64,000 bases of DNA, from the NCBI RefSeq assembly GCF_031877795.1, contig NC_133948.1, positions 11,144,948 to 11,208,947 of the forward strand. The letters are read 5' to 3'. Source of the DNA: Strix aluco. Its lineage: Eukaryota; Chordata; Aves; Strigiformes; Strigidae. Position 1 is the stretch's first letter. Every line of letters begins with the position of its first letter. Position numbers and translations under genes: made by a program. This document shows positions 38,183 to 52,704 of this stretch, one piece after another. The notes under the pieces were generated by a model, which saw nothing but the letters and a program-made list of their open reading frames with translations, ran no database searches and was not told the origin of the DNA.

Positions 38183-39620
38183 ACAGCGACTACACTTCCC
38201 AGTGAAAAAACTGAAAGAAAATTGTAAATGAGATCGAATTTGCTCTGGGGCGTTGACCTTTTGAAGCCTTGCCTACACCAGGCAAAGAGATACTGCTGCA
38301 AACGGTAGCATGGGACACCTTCGCTTCCTTGTCTCCTTGCACAACAACCCTCACCGTATTTCACAAGCAGTGGCTAAACTGGTGGCTGCCCTGGCCATGT
38401 CAGTGTGGGTATGACTGAATCAATGTGTTCTACAGTGGTTTTTTTCCCAGCAGGAGTAGAAATCCACAGGAGCTGTGAGAGCAGTATTTAAAGAGCTGCC
38501 AAACTCTCAGTCCCAGACTGCTTGCATCTTGCATTTGGCAGTTTCTAGAATCCCTTCCTCCCAGGACTTCTGTGCAAGGAGATAGGGGCTGAGGAGTTTC
38601 AGTAAGCCGTCCAGGTGGCCAAGAAGCTGTAGAGAATTATTGCAAAGACAAGCAAAACAAGCAATCCCAGTGCCCCCTTGAGCAGTTTCCTCACTTAGTA
38701 TAGTCAGACTAAAGCTAGAGTCTTGCCTTTCTTCCAGCAGCATACAAGAGTAAAATACACAGCAACACGTGTGTGTCTGGAGCGCAGCAGTGGGTCATGC
38801 AGGCAGGGGAGTTGTCTCGTGCAGGAGAAGCAGCAGCAAAGCTGTGTGTTGTATCTGCGTGTCCCCCGTGCCCATCCTGCTTCTGTCACCCCTAGATTCG
38901 AGGTTAGTGAAACACTCTTCTTTCTGCCGGTGGTGGAGGGACGCTGTGCACAGAATGTGGGGGGCTGCTCTGCGGGGTTTCCAAAGGCCTGTGGTTGTCA
39001 GAAACGGGGCCGCGAACAGCAGTGCTGTCTGTGTCACTGCAACCTCTTCCTTTTGAGGGAAAGGAAATCTATCACTGCGAACTTCCTCTTTTCTTCCACC
39101 CCTTGCCACCCCTGGGGAATATAATTTATAGTTGTGGTTACTTTGCTACGCTCTGAGCGAGTGTTGTCCATAGCCAGTTCTCGCCAGCCAGGCATTGCTC
39201 CTCAGGCATGTACTTTAACGAATACCCTGTGGCACTGAGCTGTGTGCTGCACTGCTGGTGTGCTCGGCGCCTCCCAGGCTGGTCAGCAAAGTCATCTTGC
39301 CGCTGTTTGGAAGCCTGTAAGGATCAGCTTCCATGTTTAGTTATCAAAGCAGTTTCACCTCCCTTACCTCTGTGGTCCCATTATGGGGAGGAGCTGTTCT
39401 GCCAGTGAGCAGCCTACGCACTGCCTTGCAAAGTGGATTTCTTTTTATCTTCACGTTAGAAGGGGGAAGCATTCCTCTTTGCCCAGGTGGCAGAATGGCC
39501 CTGGCAATGGGGCCTTGTTTGAGACAAGCTCTTTGCTTCTCAGGGAGGATAGACATGCTCCTAGGTGTTATTTAGGGAATGTTTTCTTGTAACACTTTAA
39601 ATAAACTGCCGTGTGGCCTG
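38183..39620 (+). other. TBX6L: TBX6L 3' UTR
   Basis: About 1.4 kb runs from the stop codon to the AATAAA at 39599-39604. The end is inferred from that signal and the GU-rich TGTGTCATTGTGTCATTTAG downstream. Open frames here on both strands have no coding character that I can support. Confidence 0.65.
39599..39604 (+). terminator. TBX6L: Polyadenylation signal AATAAA, TBX6L
   Basis: The hexamer lies within CACTTTAAATAAACTGCC. It is followed 40-60 bases later by a GU-rich element, a typical vertebrate mRNA 3' end. Confidence 0.7.
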
Positions 39621-42600
39621 TAGCCATCAATAAGCAGTGAGGTGTGTCATTGTGTCATTTAGTGTGTATGCCAGATGGTTTTCTCTGTGTGCAGATGTGT
39701 GTAGCAAGATGTTGTCTCTGAGCAGACCTGGGCGGGTTTGTGGCCCCCGGTATGTCAGGACCCGGTGTGTGGGTACACCAGGAAAGGCCGTGTGCTGCTC
39801 TCTTCGGGTACCAGGTCGGCACTGTGCGTGTGCGTAGCGTAAAGGTGTTGAGCCGTGTTTATTGCTGTTAAAATGACTTTGAAAAGTAGCCCTACAAATT
39901 TGTGAAACTCGACTACAATGACTACTTCCTTATTTAAATAGTATTTGTTAACTGCTTTTGTACCACAATTATGATGCGTACAGAGCAGCCAAGGACTTCC
40001 CCTCGGCTTCACAGGATGGGTGTGAGATAAAGGTCAGACTTCACCACGGTATATGTACATGATATCCTATTAGCCTCTCCTCTGATAGCACCCTGGCCAG
40101 GAGCAATTTATACCTATTGTGCATGACACGCATGTGGATGCAAGTGACTCACTAAGAAGAAATCTAGTTAGGGGAAAATATGTGGAGGAGATTGGTTTTA
40201 ACCCCAGAATATTATGATTTCCTGCTGTCCAAATGCCAGCTGCATGAAGGTAGGTCAGCTGTAAAAGGCTGTCCTCTGTGGATGAGAAAAATACTCTGTT
40301 TCTGACCATTAGTAGGTGATTTTGCCACCACTGTCTTCCACATCTTGGAAATCAGACGAGGAGGCTGGCTAGGGAGTTCAGTGCCGTGAGCCCTGCGTGC
40401 AGGGACCCTGGGGGTGGTACTTTCTGCCAGGCAGCCCTGGTACCCTGCCATGATCACTGCAAGTGCCATGCTAACAAGAAAAGAGAAAGTAATACATCCC
40501 CTCCACAGGCTACTTGGTTAGATCTGTTTCTTTATCTTTGAAGCTGGGTTGTATTTCCCTCTACATAGGGTGCTAATGGGGATGAAAACCATGCTGTGGT
40601 GAGTATGAGTAACTGAGGAGAACTGGGCAGCACAGGGAGACTCCTGTGCAAATATGGATGCGATGCTTTTTTCAAACCTTCAGAGTAGCATTGCAAGTGC
40701 TGCTGCCCCATGGGCCTGTCAGTAGAGCTGGTTTGGCAGACAGCTCTGCACTGGGGTAAAAGACTCAGCCTTGTGCCTAGGACAAGCCATTAATTACTCA
40801 TCAGCCTTCTGTTGCAACAGGACTCCTTGCCCTTCTTTGGTGAATCATTCAGCTTATTAGAAAAGCACCTTTACTTTCCTTGCTCGCCTGTCTCTGGTTA
40901 GAGACTGTGGCTTGGCTGGTTTGTGAAGCCTTTGGAAATTTTGCCCGTAGGTGTGCGCTCTGGACTGCTGCCGCCTCCTCCCTTTGCAGTTCCCACTGGC
41001 TTGTTTTCTTCAGCTGTGGCATTTAAAAGTCTGTATGAGCTCGACTGAAATGCTGTTTTTGCACGCATGTGAGATAATGTAATGCCTCTCTGACAGCTTC
41101 AATAAAAGGAAATGAGACATGCGGAAGGCAGGCCATTAAGAGCAATAAAATAAACTCTAAAGTGTGTTTTTTGTGCATCTCTTCCAAGCACACCAGTGGC
41201 TCCACTTTAGTCATGTTACCTGGGGCCAGTTTGAACATGCATGACACGCTGTTGATCTCAGATCTTGGCGTTCATTGTTCTCTGCAGCGTATTCAGTGAG
41301 CCCCAGGTTATCAGCGCGCATTGCTAAATGTGACTCAGTCTCTTGTACTAATTCTTTGCAGCAAATTGTTTATTTTCTCTGTGTTTTCTGCTCTTCTCCT
41401 GCAGAGGAGTTACATAAGGATGAGGGCAAATGGACTATAAATGGGATCTAGGTAAATTTCCTATGGGAAATAAAGATCCTGATCTATTTTGGTTTCTCCT
41501 ACTGGTTTTTGCAGCCTTAAGCCTTGTCTGACACTGCTTTGGTGCGGATAGGAATGGCAGAAAAATGCTTTATTGCCAATGCTGCAGTTCTTCCACAGAG
41601 AGCCGCATCCTGGTGAGCAGCTGCAGGCTGGGAAGAGGCACCTGTGATGCTACTTACCTGCAGTGCAGCACCTCTCCCCAGCCTCTCAAAAGATACGGCA
41701 AGTCCTCCTAGGGGTGCACGGTCCCCTCTCGCCTGGCCCAGAATGTGGCCTCTGCTCTTGTCCCCACTCAGTCACAGCCTCTGGCTCAGCAGGAGAAGCT
41801 ACCAACTGGTTTCAGTAAGAGCTGATTTCCAGGCACTGGAGGGAGAGAGATGTGCTCAGCTCTCTGTCTGGTGCCACCAGATCGGCCTCCTTGGCCCGGC
41901 CGAGCCCGGCGGGAGAGCTGCTCGCCGGCACCTTCTGCGTTGGCAGCGAGTCCTTGTCTGGGTGGCGTGGGGCAGGGTCTGCATGTCTCTGTGGGGGCTT
42001 ACAGGGCCCTGGGAGGTTCCTTGCCTGCGGAGAGGCGTGAGGATAGCCTGGGGGGAAGCCGTGTTTCTGTGCTGGAATCACCTCATAGCTGGACAGCCAG
42101 CCTGAGCCCGACTCATTGCTTCCTTTGGGTTGACCCAACCGCCCAGCGTGGGGCTGTCTGTTGTTTGGTCCCTGGTGAGCCTCCCAGGAGATTCCTGCAG
42201 TGCATTTCCTTGGTTAGCATATGTACTGGGTCACCTTAAGCAAATCCAAGCAGCAACGCAAACCCCCCTCCAGGAATAATAACACTCTTCAAGTCAAATG
42301 GGTTTTTATTGCAGAGCTGAAAAGCCACTTAATTCGTGAGCCCCAGGTTGGGATCCCATACAGAGCCTCCTAGCAGGGGGGATGCAGCATTTGGCTGACA
42401 ACAACAAACAGCAGCCGTCACCTGCCGTGTGGGGCTGGACCGGCACAGAGCCAAATACCTCCTGCCTGGGAGCTGCAGCAGCTGCCAGCCCCCCCGCCCC
42501 GCTCATCAGCAGCCAAATGTGCAGGGTGCAGGTGTCTTCACTTACCTGCTTCCCCGCCCTCAGCCTGGATTTACTTTGTAAATGGCCAAGAGCAAAGAGA

Positions 42601-45600
42601 GAGGGGGTAAAACTGTCCAAGGCCAGCTGGAGAAGGGAGGACAAAGGGTTTCCCCAAAGCATGGGGTGGGGGTGGCCTGGTGGACTTTCCCCCTCTGCCC
42701 TGAGTGATGCCCACCCAGAGGCTGGCGGGGCTCGTGGCACGGCTTTGCCGAGGTTTTGTGGCGGCTGTGCGGGGTGCCCGTTTCTGCCTGTTTCTCTAGG
42801 GCTCGGCTCTGGGTTCCCCTGGCTGTGAGAAGCAGGCGTGCTGCTGGCCTGGCTCCCGGCAGCTCCAGGTAAGCTGGTTTCACCATTGGGCTTTGCAGAG
42901 ATGTAGTAAGGTTTAAATGTGGCTTCTAGACATTACAGCAAACCTGAGCAGGAGAAACCCAGGGAGAGGTAACGCAGCTGCTTGCGGGCTCACGGGACAA
43001 AGTGAAGCAAGTTGGGAAAGTGTTTCTCCTCCGCAGGCCACGCTCCCCGCAGCACACGGCGTGTACTGCCCAGAACAAATGCTGAAGTAAGTGTTCAAGA
43101 CCTGGACGTGAGCAGCAGCGTCAGACAAAATTTGAACCAAGAGTGAAGCAATCCTTCAATGGGGGGGTGAGGAGAGACGCTGCAGCCGTGATGAACAGTG
43201 TTGCTGCTCAGCTTGATTTGTTGTTGTTCCCTTTTGTTTTTCCAAGTCATGTGAATTTGTTTTATGGCATGAAGTACTTTGCTGTAGGGTGCTGGATTGC
43301 CTCTGACACTTCTGTAATGCTCCATTTTTTTTCTTTGAATGTGCAGGTGTACAACTGTGGTGTTCCTGCCCAGACAGCACCCTGCTTGGTGAGTGTAATG
43401 GATGGATTTAATTTCCATCTCCTACAGTTCTTTGGGGACATGCTGAGATTTTTATTTCTTCCTCTCCTATTTTTACTAAAGACAGAAAATTTTGTGCCTC
43501 ATAAAGGAGAGTGGGAGTGGGTAGCTAGCGACACAGGACAGGCACACCATCAGTCATGCAGCCAGGCATAAAACATTGCTCAGTTTTGATATCTCTGCCT
43601 CTTATTGTAAAAATAAGACTGTACATGTAAAACACAGCAGCTGTTCACAGGAGAGACCTCCTGCGTGCTGGCACTGTCACTCTAGCTCCCATCTGTGGGG
43701 TCACAAAGCACCAGCACCTGGGATCTCTGTGTAACATCCTCTCTGGGAGATGATGCATTAAGGGTAGATCTGTGTGGAAATACTGGTGCAGAGTAGAATG
43801 GGATGAGTCAGGCCTGATCTCTGTCACACTGCCGGGTCCGTCCCCGTGCTGGCTCTGTTTGCACTGAGCAGCCAGCCCTCTGCTCACCCACAGTCTGGTT
43901 TTGGCTCTGTTTTTAGAAGGGGTTCTGTGGAGACAGAGCTGTCCAGAGCAGCTCAGGCATCACCCAGCAGCATTCAGGTGAGGGGGAAATGAGAATTGTT
44001 GCAGATCCAGTAAGTGTAAGTCAGCCCTCCCACATCCTTCAGGGCATCTCCAGTCATGGTTCTCCAGGGATAAAAGCAGTGAACGATTGAGCAGTGGAGG
44101 GGATGTGATCAAAACTGCACTGTTTACCAAAGGGATATGCTGAGCATTGCACTGACATAGGCTGAATGACACTAATGTGCTCCCTGTAGAGCCCCTGGGG
44201 ACACAAGGGCATTTTGAAAATCATGGATGAGAAAGCTAGGCCAGGACAGCATGGTTTTCGACTCATCAGGCTGGGCTGGCAGTCTCTGAGTGGAGCTGTG
44301 CCACATGTTTCTCATCCCTTGCTTCATCCTGCCCTTATGTCAGTTAATGGCCCTGTCCTGCCTCCATCCTCAGGGACTAATTGCCTCATACTTGAGCAAA
44401 TGTGCTTGGTGTTTAAAAGGAGTCTATCGGATTTGTTCGTATTCCTGAAAGCCTCACAGGGCCCTGTTTCCTTTGAAGTGTAAAAGCATCTGTCTGCCTC
44501 TGCTTCTCCAGCAGTCTCCTGCTCCATTTGCATCTCCCCTCCAGCTCGCAGGGGCAGCCCGGGAAATCCACCCCTGGCCCCATGCAGCGCTCCGGATTTG
44601 GGCTCAGAGGGCTCCCTGCCACAGGAAGATGGGGCTTGAAGACAAAAGTGCAAAGCTTCAGTCTAGGTGGGGGGTTGAGCTCTGCTTGCAGCTTGGAGTG
44701 CTCAGGATGGAGCTATTTCTGAAGGCTAGTTTCCAGTACTCCAGACTTTGGGAATGCTCTTGCTGCGCATTTGTCTGCAGTGGGTGCATTGATTAGGAAG
44801 GAGAGGAGAGGAGACAGCCCCTGGCTTCTTCCCACCGTGATACTTGGCACTCTCATGCCGGACAGCACTGGTCAGTAAGGAAATAAAGTCAGACCTGCGC
44901 TGCTTTGGATAATCCACCATCCAGGAGCTGAAATGCCCAGGGGTGACCAGAACCTGTAATGGTTCTCTGATGTACTTTTGAACAAATACTGTTGAAATGC
45001 AACTGAGTCCCTGCTTTGTGCGTGGACAATTTGGCCTGTGATTCTCCCCATCCCACCTCTCATGGACAATGGGACTGACCCTGGACAGGCTGCTTGGCCC
45101 CACCGGGGCATTTTCACATAAGCATGACCTTACAGGAGTGACCATATTTCTGGAGCCAGGACTAAAAGCTCTGTCACTCCTTGGTTATCCCCGGGGTGGT
45201 GGTGAGAGGACAGTATGGATAAATCCAGGCCTGAATTGCAGGGGCTGCCTGTAGTCGCTGCCGTCCAGCACCTCCCAGATGGTGCATTGGGTTTCCTATT
45301 TCAATGGGGCCTCGGCAGAGCAGCAGTGGCACCTCGCTGTTGGAGGCAGTAAATGGGCTCCCATCTGGTTTTAATGATCAGTAGCACTTTGGTGCTTGTT
45401 TATTCCCATGTTTTATGCTTCAGCAATAAAATACTGCTTCAGTTTGTTCAATCCATCCTGGTGCTGGATGGAGATGAGTTTGCAGCCTCCGACAAAGAGG
45501 TCCCAGCGGTACGCAGGATGTTGGTTATTTTAGACAGCTGGGCAGGATCAGATGATATAGTGGCAATTAGTTTGAAATACAAATGTCAACGGACAGTAGA

Positions 45601-48600
45601 GCAAGTAGGGAGGGCAGGTCATTATGTGCCTAGCAAAGAAATCTTGTCCTTGGATTAGAGGAGACTTTTGGTTATGGAGCTGGAGCTGTCTGCCCTTCTG
45701 TCCCCCACAGGGCAGCACGGAGCTCTGCTGTGAAATCTGAATGAAGTTAGTCCCAACTTTAAAACTAGGTACTAGAGGAAATTTTAGTCCCAAAGTGCTG
45801 CCCATGGCAGTTACTCAGCTGCAGCATTGTGTTTTAACCTTCCCACCCTGTTGCAACACTAAAATGGTGGCAGGGATAGCAGAAGTGCTGGCAGGGCCAC
45901 GTCTCGCTGTGGGCATAGACCAGCTCTGCTGATTACCAGCACTGCTCGGGGCAGCTACAGCGGGACTGGGACTTGTTTTACAAAATTCTCTGGAGTGAAT
46001 ACAGTCTAACATTAAATTAATCTAAGGAGGAAGCTGTTTGTAAGGGGCCTTCAGGGATTTCTGATGTTGCTCCCTCTGCCTAGCATGCTTGTGTTACCTG
46101 CCCGGCATGTCTGGGAGCAGAGACCCTGTCTGCCGGCAGCTCTGGCACTGAGGCGTTTGTCCTCCGAAGGGACAAGCAGTAACACTTTGCACAGTTGGTA
46201 TCTGGGGATCTTGAATCATTTTTGCAAATGCTATTTAAGCTTTTCAGCACGTCTAAACGTGACTCTGTCCCGCGGGGTAGGTGGGGACACTAAGGCAAAG
46301 AGAGATTAAAGACAGTAAACCACAGAAGGAAGAAATGGGCTCTTTGTCTCCCTTCTGACTTTTATGGGGACCTGGAAACCTTTTGCTTTCCCATCTCCCA
46401 TTTGTCTTCTACCCTAATGATAGAGGAACAGTCTCCTCCACTTTATTTCCCAACGGTATACTCCTTGAAGGATCTTTAGCTCTTACCTCTAAAGAGCATT
46501 GATTTTCAGCAAAGAGATCCTTTTACCCAACTGTTTGTCGAGGCTTGGAGCTATAGGTGGCAACTAAAGAGAGAAGGACTTCGACAAACTAATTAACCCC
46601 CTTCTGAGTCGTTCAGGGTCCATTCCCTTGGTGCCACTGATGTTGCATTCGTGCTAATTTCCCCTGGAAGGTCTAATGTAGGGGGAGCAGTTAAAAGAAA
46701 CTTTTCTTGGGCTGCTTTTATGTATCAGAAGGAAGGAAGGTAGGCAGGTGCTGCTCTGTGTGGTTATTGCTTTCCCCAAGGTTGTCCACCCAGCTACTGC
46801 TGGAGTCAGGACTGGGCTCCCTGGTGTAGGTTTCAGGCTGACGCCCATTTGGAGCACACCAGTGAGGGTCCCAGCAATGTGTGAAGCAAAAACAGTCCCT
46901 CAAAACCTGCCAGGTACCCTCTGCAACAGAGCTCCGGGTTACACCAAATGCGTTGCCTCCAGCTTCCCAAACAAACACGGGGCGTCAGTGTGGAGGGAAG
47001 AGACTTCTACAGAGCTGAGCGTGTTTTGCCATCACCATGTCAAGGACTGTCTGCTCCTCCCGAGGGTGAGGGAGCCTGCTCTCTGGCTTTCAATTGCAAA
47101 TGAAGCAAAGGGCAAAGTGGTTACAAAGAAACCTCCCTGGCCCAGAGCTGGGTCCAGAGTCTTGGCCCTTGACTCACCCTGATGATGTAAAAGCTCGCAG
47201 AATTCCCGCAGAGCTGTGTCACGGTGCCCTGGAAAGAAGAAGCCCTGATCCCTATGGATGCTCCTTGCAGCCTTGTGCCACTGGAGCCAAGTGGGGGGCT
47301 CCAGGTGACAGGAGACAAGTGAAGGCAAGCAGGCATTGGGCTGCCATGTCCATCTTCATGCTACTCCCAGCCCAAAACGGGGGACAGTGGGGAGAAATAA
47401 CGCTGGGATTCCTGGGATTTGGGGTTGGGACAGCCTGTGAGCTGTGGTGCAAACTCCTCGAGTCCAGACCATAAAGTACTTCACAGGGCCGTCCCAATTG
47501 CCTGGCCTATTAGTTTTATGGAGGGGGATATTGTAAAGATGCAGTTGATCTCTTTTTACCATGGTAATGAAAATGTAACCATAGTGGGGAAGAGAACCTG
47601 GCAGGGAAGCAGCAGGAGCCTGTGTTTGGGCACTGGGAGCCACCTCCCTGCGGGGTCCCGGGGTCCTCGGGCATCTGTCCACTTCCCCCCTGGCTGAGCA
47701 GGGCTGGCTGCCGTGGGTGGGTGCGCTTTGGTGGGGGGAGCCTTCGCCCCTCGCCTCAGCTGGGGGATCCTCCCGGGCACCCCAGCAGAGGAGGAGGATG
47801 GAGCTGGGTGGCTGCACAGGCAGGGGCACAGTGCCACCCAGTGACTGTGTGTGACCTGCGAGGGGACAGCTGGGGCAGAGCTGTGGCAGCCTGCAGTGGG
47901 TTTGCTGCAAAGGTTTTGAGGCCTGGAAACTGCAGTGAGGGTGTCTCAAGGTGATGGAGAATATGGGAAAACCCAAAAAAACAGCCGTGTTGCTGCTTTG
48001 TGATTAAAGGGCACAAGGGGCGAAGCTCCTGTGCTGTCATGGTGTGTCTGGAGCGAGGGTTTCGTGTGACTGGTCTTGTTCAGGTGCTGATAGAGGCTGA
48101 GGCTAGGGCAAGTTGGGGCTGAAGCAGCTCACATTTCAGGAGGGACCCTGGCAGCAAAACAAGTGAAGGAGGAGGTGGTTACCCAGGACGAGCTGCTCCC
48201 TGGGGGGAGGATGTGTCTTTGCATTGGGAAGTGCTAGAGGGCTCCTGGGGCAGGGTGGCCAGTCCCAGAGAGACGAGGCTGCCGCAGGGGCTGCCTTGGA
48301 GCTGCTCAGCCTCTGCCAGGCTGGGGCTGGACTGGAAGGGACCCCTCGTGACAAGGTGTCTTGGGCATTAGATGACAGCCACGCGTGGTGGCTTTCTGAC
48401 TGGCACCACAAGGTTACCACAGGACCTTTCCTCCTTTCTGCCCAAACCCTGCCTACATTCCTCGCTGGGTCGAGCCCTGTGTTAGGTTCCCAGGCAAGCA
48501 TCAACAGGCAGCTTGAATAGTGGGGGAAAGGGAAAGGAGCCAGGTACAGTGGGGTGCGGTGTCAGCAGCTCCCGAGGTGTCTCCCTGCGCTGTAAATCGT

Positions 48601-51600
48601 CACCCCAGCAATGCCCTGACATGTTTCCAGCAGGGACTGTCTCATGGAGCAGGCACAGACTCTGGCTCTATTTTGGGTGATGACTACAGAGCCCACAGAG
48701 CACTTGGCAGCAGGGAAGGGTGTTAAATCAGCCTGATCTTCTCCAGGTACGTCGTCTCCTCCCTCCACTCCCCTCCATTTTCCATGGCTGTACAATACCG
48801 TGCTGCCACTGAGCTGCGGGACTGCAATGAGCAGATGAAACCAGGGCACTGCCACGAGGGAGGCACAAGCCCTGCATGCTTGACGGATGAAAGTCCTACA
48901 TCTTTACTGCCCTGTCAAGGACTGTGCATGCTTTCTGCTCTTAGGCCGCTCTCCAACATGTCTTTATTTTTGTCTATTTAAATTTAGGCCAGCGTTGATA
49001 CCACAGCACCTTGTCCCACTAGTTGGAGAGCTGTTTCCATCCCATCACCTACCTCTGCCTTGAGCAGCTGGTCACTAGTGACGGTGAAGGTGGGTCACTC
49101 AGCCTCATACAGGCTGGAGCTGCTACTGAGTACTGGAAGTAACCTTTATGTTGCTACTGGGCTACATCCTGCAGTTTGGGACGATTTCGGCCAGAGGTTT
49201 CCAATAGTGCTGATATCCTGCATGTGTTGGTCAGACCTGTCTTGGCCCATTCAGCAGAATCCCAGACCAGACCCCATTTTAGCCTTTCCGTTTCAGACTC
49301 CCCCTGATATATCCCATGTCCAGGCCAAGGTGCTATTTCTTGCAGGGAAATTATCTTTGTTAATTTTAGATCTAGTTCTCCAAAGTGCTGAGTAGCCACA
49401 GCTATTCCAGGTAGTCAGGGGCAGCGGGAGGTATTCCATCTGTGAAGGACATGGCACTTTCTTACGTTAAGAAGAGCAAGGCTGATGAATTACATTTCCT
49501 TTGTGCCATGCAGTGCATTAGGCTGGATGCTCAGCAGGAAGCCAGCCCAGTGCTGTGCATGTATCGGTCGTCGCTGCAGACTCGGAGCCAGATCACCAGC
49601 TGCGATACCTGGAAAGAGAAGAGCTGTTTCTCTTCAAGGTCAGTGGGTTAATGATATCACTGGTCACAAGATGAGGGCAAAAAAGAGACAGTCCAAGATT
49701 ATAGAAATGGATTCAGCATGTAGAAGTCCCAATGAGAGTCCCCTGAACTACCTTATAATCCAGATCAAATTAGTGAAGTAATATAAAGTACATTTTTAAA
49801 AAGTCTAGAAATATGTGGGGCCATTACTTCACAGTAATGAAAAATGGGCAAGTTTAGTTTTTGTATTTTTAATGACAAGTTCAGGCTAGTGACAGTGTGC
49901 TCTTAAGACATGACTGGGTTTGTCACTTCTGTCAGGAGCATCCCCGGGGGTCTTGTTGTCTGGCTTGGCTGCTGAGAGATGGTGGGCTGAACAGGAGTCG
50001 AGTGCCAAGAGTTTCAAACCAGCTCCTGTTGTTCACTTATGTCAGTCCCTTCTGTCTTTTCAAAATAGCATCCTCTCCTCTGACTCACCGCTCCCCCCCG
50101 AGTCAGTCAAGTCTCGGGTGCAGGGGCAGCTGGGGGAAGGCAAAGCAGCACATCCAGCGCTGCCTTTCTGCCCCCGCCACCCTCTGACATGCAAGTGAGA
50201 GCTCTCCTTGCCCCGGAGTCTGGAGAGGATTCATTAGATAGCGCAGATTGGGAAACACAGTACAGTGGAGGGGTGGTAACAGTCCCCAGGATCCTTGCTT
50301 TCCCTTGTACTTTAGTGCTTGATTTCTAGACCAAATGCAAGACTAGAAGTGAAGGATTTTTCAGTGCTGACTTTCAGCTGCCCTTGTTGGACCAGCCAGG
50401 ACATACAAAGCAGGAGCTGGTTCCCTGCGGATACCCCAGATTTAGCTCTGATCCTGATTGTCTGGTGTGCCAGAGGCGGGTTAGACTAATAACTCGTGCA
50501 GGGAGGGTTCTGGTTACAAAATGCCTGGAATGAAGTGAGCAGGTGCTGGGAAGGTTATCTGAGGAGAGCACTGCGTTAATTCCCTCGCTCCCCCTGCCTG
50601 CCTCCGAAGCAGCGTGGATGGCATCTTCCGCAGGTGAGGCTGTGTCTCGCACACGAGGGGCTGCTGGGTTCCCCCGGTGAGCAGCCATCACCGCACTGAG
50701 CTTTTGGCTCCCACAGGTTGTGCCAGGCTGGAGCAGGAGCCCCCGCAAAGCGGAGATGGGTCCGAGTCACAGGGGTGGGCACTGGGTTCCCAGGCTGCTC
50801 CCGTGGAGCGTGGTCCAGCTGGAGCAGTGCATTGATGACCTGACTCAGGTGGGCACACAACAGTCTGTGTTAACAAGTTACAATAATTGGTGCAACCCTG
50901 GCTGTAGGCAAGCTCTTAGGACTCAAATTTCGGAGCAGGAGGCTCACTTTGGGACAGCTGTGATGGTTTCTCTCCCCGCTGGCTGCCTGTCCCTCTTGGA
51001 CTCGCCATCCTGCTGCAGGAGGGCTCAGCTGTTTGCACAGCGACTGCCAGAGTTTGCAGCTCAGAGTATTAAGGTAACCTGAAATTGGAACTGCTTTACC
51101 TTACCACACTGAGCTGTGACTTGTGGTTCAACAGCTGCTATGGGAGCAGCTGATCTGCCCTCTAAAAAAAGGCAGAGGGGACAGTGTAAGGGACAGAAAC
51201 CGCTGCAGCTGCTCCAAGGTGAGCTGTCCCTGCTGGTGAATACAAACCTGGAGCTTTCCTACATGCACAATCCACACTATTGTAAATCATGGAGAAAATG
51301 ACAAGGAAATGTGTTCCTTTGCTGGGGCAGCTCTTTATTTGAGTGTATTTAGGCATATTCTCTACTGGTGTAAGCTCAAACAGGCATACCGCTGGTTGAA
51401 TCTAAAGGGGTGTTTGTTATTGCGCTGGTTTAGAAATAAAACCTTTTAATTAAATGAGGGTGACAAACTGGTAAACTCAGCTCATCCCAGCTGGCCTGCA
51501 CTTAAAAATTAAGGCTTATGCTGCCTGTTGTTGGACTGACCTAACTAAAGTAGTTCAGATTTAAATTAGTGAAAGCCTGTATGCAGGTAAGCCAGAAATA

Positions 51601-52680
51601 AACCCAGCCTGAGATACTGCTTGTTTCTCGTTGACTTTTTGCTGAGTAAACTTGGCATTGCTGGAGCTTTACGTAGCTGCTGTGCTGGGCACTCTGGTAC
51701 AAAACCCGAGTCCTGACTGCAGGGAGGGGAGAGCTGTGCCAGCCCCTGGAGAAGTTGAGTGCTAAGAGCGGTGGTCCCCAGTGGGGAACGTACCTGTGAG
51801 GTGGGAGGCTGGTCAGAGGGAGGACAGGATCGGTGCTGGGCAGAGCCGAGCGTGTACTGCTGGCGGTCCTTGCGGGGGCAGGCAGGCACCAGCCTGCATT
51901 TTCAAAGGCACAGAGAGCACAGTCCCTTGCATCCCCTGCGGAACTTGTGTCCTCTGAGAACTGGAAAGCGCCCCAGTAAAGCAACCCAGCAACCCGCTGC
52001 GGGGTCAGCCGGTAGAAAGGAGTTATTGCTGGACACGTAATGCAGGTGGTTGTAGCCTCACATCAACACCACATGGTGCAGATTGATCCTTGGTGCCATG
52101 TGATGCATTTTGAGGCACAAAGTTCTTCTGTACAGAACATAAGTATTTTAATCTTCCCTAAGCCCCTGGCTATGAAATCACTTCGTCTCCTGCTGCCCGA
52201 CAGAAGTGGGTGTAGATGCTGCAGTTTAGGGTCAGAGGAGCCTGGCTGTTACCAGAACAACACCCGGGCCAGGCCCCTGGCTCATGCGGTGGCAGCTCGG
52301 GGCCCGCCCTGTGTTACAAAGGGTGCGCAGCACCCACACGTGTTGGCAGGGGAGGGATCTCAACCCAGATGGGGACAGTGCTGCTGCTGCAGCACCCCTG
52401 CTCCTAGCGGGGTTCGTGGGAAGCAGACGGCTGTGGCACAGGGGACACTTGGCTTTGCTACGTAAATAGTAAAGCAAGAGGTCCTGGTGCTGTCACGAGA
52501 AGTGGCTGCAGCAGCAGGCTGGCACTCCTGGCTTCTGCCGAGAGCTAAAGGCTGACAACGTGGGCAGAAAGGGGATTAGCCAGCCTAGTGCACACACCTT
52601 GCCTCTTCCCACACTTGTATTTGAACTACTACACTTTTTCTCTGAAATGTAACTTGCCAAATGTGAATACTTGATAAGAC
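39621..52680. other. Gap between convergent TBX6L and CRKL; GC-richer, no gene recognised
   Basis: Thirteen kilobases with higher GC than the flanks, and therefore many long open frames on both strands, up to 206 codons at 47356-47976 minus. None shows a known domain, a conserved-looking motif or convincing splice sites, and frames overlap heavily on both strands. A small CpG-dense patch lies at about 41,880-41,960. A possible degraded MIR lies at 46,210-46,345. Confidence 0.5.
46210..46345 (-). repeat. Possible degraded MIR-type SINE
   Basis: The segment reads GGTAGGTGGGGACACTAAGG, then a CAAAGAGAGATTAAAG stretch. This resembles the antisense MIR core, where a gaggaaactgaggcacagag-like block is followed by a ttaagtgacttgcc-like block. 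Several mismatches leave this tentative. Confidence 0.35.
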
Positions 52681-52704
52681 ACTATGCAGAGTTGGCTATG
52701 AATG

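Noticed and set aside
47356-47976. Longest open frame of the window, 206 codons on the minus strand
   Set aside because: GC-rich, overlapped by long frames in other frames and on the other strand, no domain or motif. Read as chance lack of stops.
48290-48360. GGACTGGAAGGGACCCCT resembling the end of a CR1 LINE
   Set aside because: Only about 18 bases match. The rest of the CR1 3' end and its octamer tail are absent.
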